Below are positions 32,208-42,838 of a stretch of 64,000 bases of DNA, piece after piece; position 1 is the stretch's first letter, and the number at the start of each line of letters is the position of its first letter. This DNA is from VRUE01 sp963807425 (GTDB lineage: Bacteria; Actinomycetota; Thermoleophilia; Solirubrobacterales; 70-9). The notes beneath the pieces were generated by a model, which did no database searches, had not been told where the DNA came from, and saw only the letters and a list, made by a program, of their open reading frames with translations. The stretch is from the NCBI GenBank assembly GCA_963807425.1, contig CAWEBZ010000012.1:581957-645956 (forward strand), in the 5' to 3' direction. Made by a program: the position numbers and the translations under genes.

Positions 32208-32720
32208 ATGACGGGTAACTCGCCACGGACGGTCGACGCCGCCGTCCTGCTGCCGCTCTACGGCTGGCCCGACGAGCCGGGCTTGGTCTTCACCGAGCGA
32301 CGGGCGGACATGCGCCGCCACGCGGGCGAGATCTCGTTCCCCGGCGGTCGCAAGGACGAGGGCGACGCTGATCTAGCCACCACCGCGCTGCGCGAGGCCG
32401 AGGAGGAGATCGGCCTCGATCCCGCGGCGGTCGAGCTCGGCGAGGCGCTGCCGGCGACCGAGACCTTCGTCACCGGCTACCTCGTCCACCCCTTCGTCGG
32501 GCGCATCCCGCATCCCGGCGAGCTGGACCTGAAGCCAAACCCGGCCGAGGTCGAGACCGTCCTCACCTTTTCACTCGACGTCCTGCGCGAGAGCTACGAG
32601 ATCCGTCGCCTGGTCCGCCGCGGCGTCCCCATCCACACCCCGACCTACGAGGTCGAAGGCCATCTGATCTGGGGAGCCACCGCGAGAATCCTCGGCGACC
32701 TCCTGAAGCGCCTCAGCTAG
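32208..32720 (+). CDS. Nudix hydrolase, coenzyme-A pyrophosphatase type
   Basis: 170 residues. The Nudix box is GGRKDEGDADLATTALREAE plus EEIGL, and the preceding LVFTERRADMRRHAGEISFP fits the CoA-pyrophosphatase (NudL/Pcd1) pattern. It would cleave CoA or related dinucleotides to phosphopantetheine and ADP. Twenty-seven bases after the SDR. Confidence 0.85.
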   Translation: MTGNSPRTVDAAVLLPLYGWPDEPGLVFTERRADMRRHAGEISFPGGRKDEGDADLATTALREAEEEIGLDPAAVELGEALPATETFVTGYLVHPFVGRIPHPGELDLKPNPAEVETVLTFSLDVLRESYEIRRLVRRGVPIHTPTYEVEGHLIWGATARILGDLLKRLS

Positions 32721-32729
32721 AGGCTCCCC

Positions 32730-33386
32730 TCATGGTTGGGGAACGATGCGGATGTAGGGGCGCGGCTCCTCCCAGCCATCGGGATAGATCTCCTTGGCTT
32801 CGTCGTTGGAGACCGAGCCGGCGATGATCACGTCGCCGCCCTGCTGCCACTGTGCCGGGGTGGCGACTTTGTGATTCGCCGTGAGCTGCAGGGAGTCGAT
32901 CACGCGCAGGACCTCGTCGAAGTTGCGCCCGGTCGTCATCGGGTAGACGAGGATGAGTTTGATCTTCTTGTCGGGACCGATGACGAAGACGTTGCGCACG
33001 GTCTGGTTATCGGCCGGTGTGCGGTCCTCGGCGCTGCCCGAGACGTCCCCCGGCAGCATCCCGTAGAGCCTGGCGACGTTGAAGTCGGTGTCGCTGATGA
33101 TCGGGTAGTTGGGCGCCGTCCCCTGCGTGTCCTCGATGTCGCGCGCCCACTCCTCGTGCCGGTCGAGCGGGTCGATCGAGAGGCCGATGATCTTGACGTC
33201 GCGCTTCGCGAACTCGGGCTCGATGCTCGCCATGTAGCCGAGCTCGGTTGTGCAAACAGGCGTGAAGTCCTTCGGGTGCGAGAACAGCACCGCCCAGGAG
33301 TCGCCGATCCAGTCGTGGAACTTGATCCGGCCCTCGGTCGTGTCGGCCTCGAAATCGGGTGCTACGTCGCCAAGCTGCAGCGCCAT
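32730..33386 (-). CDS. 1-Cys peroxiredoxin (AhpC/Prx6 type)
   Basis: 218 residues. FSHPKDFTPVCTTELGYMAS holds the peroxidatic Cys in PVCTTE, with VLFSHP; the long C-terminal domain (PMTTGRNFDEVLRVIDSLQL, TPAQWQQGGDVII) is the Prx6/1-Cys dimerisation type. It reduces peroxides. A GAGGAG site lies before the ATG. Convergent with the Nudix gene. Confidence 0.95.
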   Translation of the reverse strand: MALQLGDVAPDFEADTTEGRIKFHDWIGDSWAVLFSHPKDFTPVCTTELGYMASIEPEFAKRDVKIIGLSIDPLDRHEEWARDIEDTQGTAPNYPIISDTDFNVARLYGMLPGDVSGSAEDRTPADNQTVRNVFVIGPDKKIKLILVYPMTTGRNFDEVLRVIDSLQLTANHKVATPAQWQQGGDVIIAGSVSNDEAKEIYPDGWEEPRPYIRIVPQP

Positions 33387-33454
33387 GAACGGCTCCTCTC
33401 GGGTACTTGCATTAACTATTTACCTAAATCCCTATCCGAGTTTAGACATATCGC

Positions 33455-33952
33455 TCAGCCGGCTGGCGAGGCCAGGTTGAGACTGGCCACGAGCGCAGCC
33501 TCGGCCCAAGACGAGGGCTCGGCGGGGTCGACCTCGAGCAGCGCAAAGGGGATCCTCCAGCGCTCTCCCGCGGCGCGCACCGCAGCGGCGCCGAGCTCGA
33601 GCAGCGAGGCGTCGACGCTGCCTGCCGCCTCGTAGGCGAAGCCTCGCACCGGCGTGTCGACCAGCCTTTCCAGGATTCGCTCCAGTCGCGACCCGTGGAT
33701 GGCGGCGACCGTCTCTGGCTCGCCCTGCGCCGATCCGAGCAGCCAGTAGACGACCGTGACGTCGCCGACGAGGTCGAGCAGGGTGGCGGGTCGGTGCGGA
33801 TCGCCGAGGGCGGCCTCGATTCCGGCCTCCTCGATCGCCACCAGCCCCTCTGCCCGGCGGCTCGTCCCGCGCACGGCCCAGCCCTCGCTGAGCAGCCGCT
33901 CTCCGAGCAGCCTGCCGCGACAGCCGCAACCGACGATCAGCGCCCGTGCCAA
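33455..33952 (-). CDS. NAD(P)-binding Rossmann protein
   Basis: About 165 residues from TTG 33952: ARALIVGCGCRGRLLGERLL is a glycine-rich dinucleotide fold (GxGxxG modified to GCGCRG), with a second strand GTSRR and VVYWLL. The C-terminal half is beta-strand with ERWRIPFALLEVDP. It is like the N-terminal part of SDR-a or epimerase-type proteins but lacks an active-site Y-x-x-x-K, so a binding or regulatory role is possible. Ten bases after the 99-residue membrane gene. Confidence 0.55.
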   Translation of the reverse strand: MARALIVGCGCRGRLLGERLLSEGWAVRGTSRRAEGLVAIEEAGIEAALGDPHRPATLLDLVGDVTVVYWLLGSAQGEPETVAAIHGSRLERILERLVDTPVRGFAYEAAGSVDASLLELGAAAVRAAGERWRIPFALLEVDPAEPSSWAEAALVASLNLASPAG

Positions 33953-33962
33953 CGCGTCCCGG

Positions 33963-34262
33963 CTAGGTTGCCCCGAAAGGATCGCCGCGGCGCAAGTTCT
34001 CCCGCTCCTCGGCCTCGACTTCGGTGCGGAGGGCCTCCTCGCTGATCTCCGGGGCCCCGCGACGGCGGCGCATCTCGTTCTGCGCCTCGAGCATCTGGCG
34101 GATGTCGTCGATCTCGTTCTGGACCTCGACTTCGGGCGAGCGGGTCGGCTTCCAGTCGACCAGCTCGGCGTTGGTGCCCGGGTAGAAGTGGCCGACCAAG
34201 AGCAGCACGCCGACCAAGAACAGCACCATCCCAATCGTGCCAAGGACGAAGTACACCCGCAC
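33963..34262 (-). CDS. Small single-pass membrane protein
   Basis: 99 residues: an N-terminal helix (VYFVLGTIGMVLFLVGVLLL) and a long charged tail (VQNEIDDIRQMLEAQNEMRR ...EERENLRRGD). A conserved-looking actinobacterial small protein of unknown role. Divergent from the thiolase gene, with a 40-base intergenic space. Confidence 0.6.
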   Translation of the reverse strand: MRVYFVLGTIGMVLFLVGVLLLVGHFYPGTNAELVDWKPTRSPEVEVQNEIDDIRQMLEAQNEMRRRRGAPEISEEALRTEVEAEERENLRRGDPFGAT

Positions 34263-34302
34263 AAGGATACGCCCGCGGCGCCGGTCCCCTTTAATCCTGC
34301 GA

Positions 34303-35502
<1,200 letters not shown>

Positions 35503-35589
35503 GCGCTCGCAATCTTGACTTCAGAGTGCAATCAAGCTCGTGCTAGCGCCAAAACGAAGGTCTACTATTTGCGCCCGAAAGACCTGGGG

Positions 35590-35625
35590 CACCGGCGGCG
35601 AGGCGCTAGCACCTCGCCGCCGGTG
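35590..35625. terminator. Perfect hairpin after thiolase
   Basis: CACCGGCGGCGAGG (35590-35603), loop CGCTAGCA, CCTCGCCGCCGGTG (35612-35625): 14 perfect pairs. No T-run follows, but the location right after the thiolase gene suits a factor-dependent terminator or transcription barrier. Confidence 0.5.
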
Positions 35626-35692
35626 ATGGATTCCAGGCATGGCCGGACTCGGGGAACACCCCCGACCTGCACCAAGATCAAGACTTGCAATC

Positions 35693-36151
35693 TCATTTGT
35701 GCTCCGGAAGGCTGTACCGGCCCTCCTCATCTCGCACAAAAACACCAGACCGCGCTGCCTTTGCCATAGCAACGGAAAGCTGGTTTGCCACAGCCTGGTC
35801 GGTGGAGATCCAGCCTCTTTTCCGAGCTATCTCTCGCACCTCACGTGGGAACAGGGGCTGAATGCTGCCCCTCAGGATCTCTGTAGCGATCTCACGCTTC
35901 GTCATCAGGGCCCCGCTTGTGGTGGGCCCGGCACCAAGAGCCCCATCCGGCGGCAAAGCGCTGTGGAGAGCCTCAATAACCGTCTGCTGACGCTTGATGC
36001 TTTCCTGAAGCGACTCCATCTCTTCGCGCAGACGACGATATTCATTGAAAAGTTCGTCAAATCGCGCTTGGTCAACGTCAAGCTCAGACTCCATGGCGGC
36101 GATTGAGTCACGATTGACTAGCTGTCGAAATGTTGAGCCAGCGCGAGCCAT
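35693..36151 (-). CDS. Coiled-coil plus winged-helix protein
   Basis: 152 residues, AT-richer than its surroundings. Residues 20-65 are coiled coil (ELDVDQARFDELFNEYRRLR, EEMESLQESIKRQQ); the C-terminal 70 residues (TKREIATEILRGSIQPLFPR, EVREIARKRGWIS...VFVRDEEGRYSL) look like a winged helix-turn-helix. A DNA-binding regulator is likely. The following 36152-36433 interval is AT-rich and holds no recognised gene. Confidence 0.6.
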   Translation of the reverse strand: MARAGSTFRQLVNRDSIAAMESELDVDQARFDELFNEYRRLREEMESLQESIKRQQTVIEALHSALPPDGALGAGPTTSGALMTKREIATEILRGSIQPLFPREVREIARKRGWISTDQAVANQLSVAMAKAARSGVFVRDEEGRYSLPEHK

Positions 36152-36433
36152 AGACCAGAATATACCACCCCCTTGTTTAATGAGGGTCCGCCTTGAAGCC
36201 TAATTAGGGATTAGTCAAGATCTTGATTAATAGGAAAAGTTTGTCCGCCTCTTGTCTGCCTCTCATCCGGTTGCATCAACAAAGAAGAAACAGGGACTAT
36301 CCTCATCATCTTGCAAGTCATCGGCGCTCGCAAGCCGCAGTGGCAATCAATGTCGCGAGCGCCAATCCATTCGACACGGACCAACCCCGCAGCCGTCGCG
36401 GAAGATGTCTCTTAAGTAGCCTCGCCGGCTCCG

Positions 36434-37232
36434 ATGGCGACCGGATTCAGAGAGCTGGCGAGCGTCGACGGGACGATCACGCCGACCGCCGAGGCGATGG
36501 TGCCGCTGCAAGGACGACGGCCTCTACCGCGGCGACGGCGCCTTCGAGGTGATCCGCCTCTACGACGGGCGGCCGTTCGCGCTCGGCGACCACCTCGACC
36601 GGCTCGCAGCGCTCGGCCGCCGCGATCCAGCTCGAGTTCGACCGCGCCGCGCTCGAAGCGCGAGATCGAGGCGCTGCTCGCCGAGCTCGGCGACGGCGAC
36701 GGGCAGCTGCGCCTGATCGTCACCCGCGGCGGGCGCCGGATCGCCGCGACCGAGCCGCTGCCGCCCCACGGCGAGACGCTGCGCCTCGCCACCGTCACCT
36801 ACTCGCCGACGGTGATCCTCAACGGGGTCAAGTCGCTCTCCTACGCCGCCAACATGCAGGCGACCCGGCTCGCCAAGGCGCAGGGCGCCGACGAGGCGGT
36901 CCTGGTGCAGCCCGACGGCACCGTGCTCGAGCCGCCCACCTCGGCGATCTTCTGGGTCTCCCCGCAGGGCGGCCTGCGCACCCCGGCGCTCGACGACGGC
37001 GTGCTCGAGTCGATCACCCGCGACCGCCTGGTCAAGGCGCTCGAGGTCGAGGAGGGCGCCTGGCCGGTCGCCGACCTGCGCGCCGCCAGAGAGGCCTTCC
37101 TCGCCTCGACCACGCGCGAGATCCAGGCCGTCTCCGCGATCGACGGCACCGAGCTTCGCCGAGGCGCCCGGCCCCCGCACCCGCGAGGCCCAGGAGGCGT
37201 TCGCGGCGACCCTGGGCCAGGAGCTTCCATGA
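36434..37232 (+). CDS. Class IV aminotransferase (BCAT/ADC-lyase-like), frameshifted
   Basis: In corrected frames the gene reads ELASVDGTITPTAEAMV, DDGLYRGDGAFEVIRLYDGR, LAALGAAIQLEF, ILNGVKSLSYAANMQATRLA, AVLVQPDGTVLEPPTSAIFW and DGVLESITRDRLVKALE, which matches a PLP-dependent class IV transferase: branched-chain aminotransferase or aminodeoxychorismate lyase type. Single extra bases near 36505, 36612, 36650 and 37150 break the frame; each is a duplicated base (for example CAAGGAC for CAGGAC). They are probably sequence errors, see findings. Confidence 0.7.
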
Positions 37233-37256
37233 TCAGACAGAGAAAGCAAGGGTGAG

Positions 37257-38427
37257 ATGGACTTCCAGTTGACCGACGAGCAGCGGCTGATCTCCGAAAC
37301 GGCGCGCGAATTCGCCGACAAGGAGATCGTCCCGCGGGTCAAGGAGAACGACCGCGCCGCGCCGCTTCGACCGCGAGCTGGCGAGCAAGCTGGGCGAGGT
37401 CGGCTACCTCGGCGCCCCGGTCGCCGAGGAGTACGGCGGCCGCGGCCTCGACTACCTCGGCTACGGGCTGATCGTCGAACAGGTCGGCCGCGCCGACTCC
37501 TCCGCCCGCACCGTCGTCTCCGTGCAGACCTCGCTGGTCGCCGGCTCGATCGAGAAGTGGGGCACCGAGGAGCAGAAGCAGAAGTGGCTGCCGCGGCTCT
37601 GCTCGGGCGAGGCGCTCGGCTGCTTCGGCCTGACCGAGCCCGACACCGGCTCCGACGCCGCCAACCTGCGCACCCGGGCGACCAAGACCGACTCGGGCTG
37701 GTCGATCAGCGGCCAGAAGATGTGGATCTCGCTCGCCAACTTCTCCGAGGTGGCGCTGATCTTCGCCCAGACCGACCCCGAGAAGAAGCACAAGGGCCTC
37801 GCCTGCTTCCTCGTCCCCACCGACAGCGAGGGCTTCACCACCCAGGAGATCCACGGCAAGCTCGGCCTGCGCTCCTCCGACACCGGCGAGATCTCGCTCG
37901 ACTCGGTCGAGGTCGGCGAGGACGCGATGCTCGGCGAGATCGGCGACGGCTTCAAGGTCGCGATGAGCGCCCTCGACAACGGCCGCTACAGCGTCGCCGC
38001 CGGCTGCGTCGGCATCTGCGAAGGCTGCGTCGAAGCCTCGGTCGCCTACGCCAAGGAGCGCAAGCAGTTCGGCGTCCCCCTCGCCCGCTTCCAGCTGGTC
38101 CAGGAGATGATCGCCGACATGATCCTCAAGCGCGACGCCAGCCGGATGCTGGTCTACCGCGCCGGCGTGCTCAAGGACGAAGGCAAGCCGAACACGACCG
38201 AGACCTCGGTGGCGAAGCTCTACGCGACCGAGTCGGCGGTCGAATGCGCCAACCTGGCGATCCAGGTCCACGGCGGCGCCGGCTACGTCGACGACTACCC
38301 GGTCGAGCGCTACCTGCGCGACGCCCGCGTGACGACCCTCTACGAGGGCACCTCGCAGATCCAGAAGATGATCATCGGCCGCGCCGCGACCGGGATCAAC
38401 GCGATGACTCCGATGGTGGCCGAGTAG
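37257..38427 (+). CDS. Acyl-CoA dehydrogenase, one frameshift
   Basis: MDFQLTDEQRLISETAREFA, then after an extra C near 37363 RFDRELASKLGEVGYLGAPV, EEYGGRGLDYLGYGLIVEQV, CFGLTEPDTGSDAANL (FAD binding), KERKQFGVPLARFQLVQEMI and the catalytic Glu region YEGTSQIQKMIIGR. It oxidises fatty acyl-CoA to enoyl-CoA with FAD. The following enoyl-CoA hydratase starts four bases after the stop. Confidence 0.9.
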
Positions 38428-38430
38428 GCC

Positions 38431-39205
38431 GTGGCCGAGCTGGTCGAGAGCCTCGCTCGACGGCCACGTCGCCCTGCTGCGCCTCAACCGGCCCGAGGCG
38501 CGCAACGCCCTCTCGCCGGAGATGATGGAGGAGCTCGCCGCCGAGCTCGAGCGGCTCGACCCCGACCCCGAGGTGCGCTGCATCGTCATCGCCGGCTCCG
38601 ACAAGGTCTTCGCCGCCGGCGCCGACATCAAGGCGATGAGCGAGCGCAGCTTCGCCGAGGCGCTGCGCCACCCCGCCGCCTCCTTCTGGCGGCGCCTCGC
38701 CGCGATCAAGACGCCGATGATCGCCGCCGTCTCCGGCTACGCGCTCGGCGGCGGCTGCGAGCTGGCGCTCGCCTGCGACATGATCGTCGCCTCCGACGAC
38801 GGCGCGCTTCGGCCAGCCGGAGATCACCCTCGGGATCATCCCCGGCGGCGGCGGCACGCCAGCGCCTGGCGCGGGTGCTCGGCAAGCAGCGGGCGATGGA
38901 GTACGTGCTCACCGGCCGCCGCTTCGACGCCGACATGGCGCTGGAGATGGGCCTGGTCAACAAGGTGGTCGAAGAAGGGCCGCTGGCTGGAGGAGGCGAT
39001 GGAGCTCGCCCGGACCGTCGCCGAGCGGCCGCCGATCGCCACCCGGCTCGCCAAGCAGGCCGTGCTCGCCGCCGAGGAGACGGCGCTCTCCGCCGGCCTC
39101 GAGAACGAGCGGCGCCTCTACGAGCTGGCGATGGCGACCGAGGACCGGGTCGAGGGCATGCAGGCCTTCCTCGAGAAGCGCGAGCCGAAGTTCGAGGGAC
39201 GCTGA
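38431..39205 (+). CDS. Enoyl-CoA hydratase/isomerase, frameshifted
   Basis: From GTG 38431: AELVESL, then (after a duplicated CTCG) DGHVALLRLNRPEARNALSP, IAGSDKVFAAGADIKAM, AAVSGYALGGGCELALACDM, ITLGIIPGGGGTQRLARVLG. These are the crotonase oxyanion blocks, with Glu in GCELALA. Extra bases occur near 38446, 38810, 38858 and 38972. It hydrates 2-enoyl-CoA to 3-hydroxyacyl-CoA. TGATG overlaps the next gene's ATG 39205. Confidence 0.85.
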
Positions 39206-39708
39206 TGGCGAACGTCTTCGAGCCCGAGTTCGAAGAGTCGCAGCGAGCGACCCGGGTTCAGCTGGCGGCGGGCGCTCGCTCGGTCGCCCAGGCCGGCGCC
39301 GAGCGGCTCGGGGCCAGCCTCTTCGAGCTCTACCGCCGGGCCAGGCGACCTTCCCCCTGCACTACCACCTCGGCAACGAGGAGATGCTGATCGTCGATCG
39401 CCGGCACGCCCGTCGCTGAGGACCCTCGATGACGAGCGGCGCGCTGGAGCCGGGCGAGGTGGTCTCCTTTCCGCGCGGCGAGCGCCGGCGCCCACCAGGT
39501 GATCAACCGCAGCGAGGAGGAGGCGCGGGTCCTGCTGATCAGCGAGATGAACGCCCCGGAGGTCGTGGTCGCGACCCGGAGTCCGGGCAAGCTGAGTGCC
39601 CTCGGCACGCCCGCCCGGCGGACCGTGGCGAGGGACATGCTCCGAGATCTTCCACCAGCGCGATGAGGTGCCGACTTCTGGGAGGGCGAGGACCCGCCTC
39701 CGCCATGA
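39205..39708 (+). CDS. Cupin-domain protein, frameshifted
   Basis: MANVFEPEFEESQRATRVQL, then in corrected frames ATFPLHYHLGNEEMLIVIAG, EPGEVVSFPRGERGAHQVIN and EEARVLLISEMNAPEVV, ending DFWEGEDPPPP with a stop overlapping the next ATG (ATGA). The YHLGNEE and RGAHQVIN blocks are the two cupin motifs with metal-binding His. At least two deletions and insertions disrupt it. Role in the beta-oxidation cluster unknown. Confidence 0.6.
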
Positions 39709-40924
39709 GCACCGGGACGGTCGAGCGGATCGGCGTCGTCGGCGCCGGCACGATGGGCGCCGGGATCGCCCAGATCGCCGCGCTCGGCGGCTACGAGACC
39801 CGCCTCCACGACCCGATCCCGGCCGCGCTCGAGACCGGGCATCGAGCGGCTGCACCGAGTCGCTGGCCAAGGGCGCGACGAAGGGGATGTGGAGCGAGCC
39901 GAGGACGCCGAGCCGGCGAGCGCCCGCGTCGGCGCCGCGCACAGCCTCGCCGACCTCGGCGAATGCGACCTGGTGGTCGAGGCGGCGCCCGAGGACCTGG
40001 AGCTGAAGCGACGAGCTGTTCGCCGGCGCTGGCCGACGGCCTGCGGGCCGGAGACGATCCTCGCCAGCAACACCTCCTCGCTGCCGGTCACCGCGATCGC
40101 GGCCGAGGTGCCCAGCCCCGAGCGCGTCGTCGGCATGCACTTCTTCAACCCGCCGGCGCTGATGAAGCTGGTCGAGGTGGTCGCCACCGGCGACTCGCTC
40201 CGAGGCGGCGCTCGAGGCGACCACCGAGGTCGGCAGCGCGCATGGGCCGCACGCCGATCCGCGCCAAGGACAGCCCCGGCTTCATCGCCAACCGCCTCGC
40301 CCGCCCCTTCACCCTGGAGTCGCTGCGGATGCTCGCCGACGGCGTCGCCGACGCGGAGACGATCGACCGCGTCTGCCGGCTCGGCGGCGGCTTCCGCATG
40401 GGCCCCTTCGAGCTGATCGACCTGATCGGCCTCGACGTCAACCTCAGCGTCGCCCGCTCCTTCTACGCCCAGGGCGGCGAGCCGGAGCGCTGGCGCCCGA
40501 GCGCGATCCAGGAGACGGCTGGTCGGCGAAGGCCATGCTCGGCCGCAAGAGCGGCCGGGGCTTCTACGATCGTACGGCGACGGGCCCCACCGCGAGCCCG
40601 ATCCCGACCTCGGCATCGAGCGCCCCGACCCTCGACCCGGCGGAGCTGGCGAAGATCGACCCCGCGGCCCCCGCGATCCTCCCCCGCCTGCTCGCCCAGA
40701 TCGCCAACGAGGCGGCCTTCGCGCTCGAAGAGGAGGTCGGCTCGCCGCCGACATGGACACGGCGATGCGGCTCGGCTTCAACTGGCCGCGCGGCCCGCTC
40801 GAGTTCACCGAGCTGATCGGCGCCGGCGCGCGCCGTCGAGCTGCTCGAAGAGCTGCAGCGCGAGCACGGCGAGGCCTACCGGCCCGCGCCGCGGCTGCTC
40901 GCCGAGGCGCAGCGAGCGCAGTGA
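39705..40924 (+). CDS. 3-Hydroxyacyl-CoA dehydrogenase, frameshifted
   Basis: VERIGVVGAGTMGAGIAQIA (NAD binding GxGxxG), DLGECDLVVEAAPEDLELKR, ASNTSSLPVTAIAAEV, GMHFFNPPALMKLVEVV, DSPGFIANRLARPFTLESLR and a second C-terminal domain (NWPRGPLEFTELIG). The His-Glu dyad blocks are visible (GMHFFNP, IEVV). Several single-base insertions interrupt it (near 39840, 39890, 40010, 40205, 40520 and 40820). NAD-dependent oxidation of 3-hydroxyacyl-CoA. GTGA overlap with the next gene at 40921. Confidence 0.85.
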
Positions 40925-42828
40925 GCGCCTCCGGAAGCCGGCAAGCGAGCGCATCGCCGCGCAGAACCGCGATGCGCTGACCGCACTGCCGTCTGCCGAC
41001 GAGGACGACTTCGAGGAGGCGCGCCGCGGCCTGGTCGCCCCCTTCGAGCCCGCCCGTGGTCGAGACCGACGACGGCCGCGCGGTCTGGGAGCTCGAGTCC
41101 TACGACTTCCTCGACGGCCGAGCCGCCCGCGACCGCCCACCCGAGCCTCTGGCGCCAGAGCCAGCTCAGCCGCATCGCCGGCCTCTTCGAGCTGGCGCCG
41201 GGCTTCTACCAGCTGCGCGGCTTCGACCTCTCGAACATGCACGTGGTCGAGGGCGACGAGGGGATCGTCGTGATCGACCCGCTGGTCTCGGCCGAGACCG
41301 CCGCCGCGGCGCTCGCCCTCTACCGCGAGCACCGCGGCGAGCGCCCGGTCACCGGCCTGATCTACACCCACAGCCACGTCGACCACTTCGGCGGCGCCAA
41401 GGGCGTCGTCTCCGCAGGAGGAGATCGAGGCGCCGCGGGATCCCGATCCTCGCCCCCGCCGGCTTCCTCCACCACGCGGTCAGCGAGAACGTCTTCGCCG
41501 GCACCGCGATGGGGCGCCGCGCCGGCTACATGTACGGGGCGCTGCTCGAGCGCGGCCCCGACGGCCAGATCGGCTCCGGCCTCGGGCAGACGACCTCGCT
41601 GGGCACGATCACCCTGATCCCGCCCAACCTCGACATCGCCGAGACCGGCCAGGAGGAGACGGTCGACGGCGTGCGGATGACGCTTCCAGCTGACCCCCGG
41701 GCACCGAGGCGCCGGCGGAGATGAACATCCACTTCCCCGACGCGCGGGTGCTCTGCGTCGCCGACAACGCCGCCCGCTCGATGCACAACATCCTCACCCC
41801 GCGCGGCGCCCTGGTCCGCGACCCGCGCATCTGGGCCCACTACCTCGACGAGGCGATCGAGCTCTTCGGCGCCGACTCCGACGTGCTCTTCTCCGGCCAC
41901 CACTGGCCCTGCTGGGGCGGCGAGCGGATCGTCGACTACCTGGAGAAGCAGCGCGACCTCTACACCTACCTGCACGACCAGACCCTGCGCCTGCTCAACC
42001 AGGGCCTACACCGGGCCGGAGATCGCCGAGCTGATCGAGCTGCCGCCGAGCCTCGCCGCAGGAGTGGCACTGCCGCGAGTACTACGGCTCGATCAGCCAC
42101 AACACGAAGGCGATCTACCAGCGCTACATGGGCTGGTTCGACGGCAACCCGGCCCACCTCTGGGAGCACCCGCCGGTCGAGCAGGCGCGCCGCTACGTCG
42201 AGTTCATGGGCGGCGCCGAGGCGGTGCTGGAGAAGGCCCGCGCAGTCCTTCGAGGCGGGCGACTACCGCTGGGTCGCCGAGGTCGTCAACCACGTCGTCT
42301 TCGCCGAGCCCGAGAACGAGGCGGCGCGCGAGCTGCAGGCCGACGCGCTCGAGCAGCTCGGCTACGGCGCCGAGAACGCGACCTGGCGCAACTTCTTCCT
42401 GATGGGCGCGAAGGAGCTGCGCGAGGGGATCTCCGGCACGCCGACCGCGACCGCGCCGCCCGACGTCGTCGCCCGCCTCACGGTCAGCCAGCTGCTCGAC
42501 GCGATGGCGATCCGGCTCGACGGCCCGCGCGCCTGGGAGCAGCACCTGCGGATCGACTGGGTCGTCACCGACCCCGACGAGCAGCACGCGCTCACCGTCC
42601 GCAACGGCGTCCTCCGCCACCGCCCCGGCCGCCACGAGCCGCGCCGCCGACGCCGCCCTCGTCGTCGACCGCGAGGCGCTCGACCAGCTGCTGCTCAAAA
42701 CCGCCGACATCGGCGAGCTGGCCGAGAGCGGCCGCCTGCGGGTCGAGGGCGACGGCGCGAAGCTCGGCGAGCTGCTCGGCCTGCTCGACGAGCCCGACCC
42801 CGGCTTCGCCATCGTCACGCCGGACTAG
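40921..42828 (+). CDS. Alkyl-sulfatase-like metallo-beta-lactamase, frameshifted
   Basis: In corrected frames: SELASERIAAQNR-type start (KPASERIAAQNRDALTALPS), RIAGLFELAPGFYQLRGFDL, VIDPLVSAETAAAAL, ILAPAGFLHHAVSENVFAGT. The metal site is THSHVDHFGG and later MNIHFPDARVLCVADNAARS plus LFSGHHWPCWG; the C-terminal half has the dimerisation and SCP2-like parts (YRWVAEVVNHVVFAEPENEA, LSQLLDAMAIRLDGPRAW) of SdsA1/BDS1 alkyl sulfatases. It would hydrolyse long-chain alkyl sulfates to alcohol plus sulfate. Frame breaks near 41057, 41122, 41418, 41690, 42008, 42245 and 42640. Confidence 0.8.
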
Positions 42829-42838
42829 AGTGCCCCAA

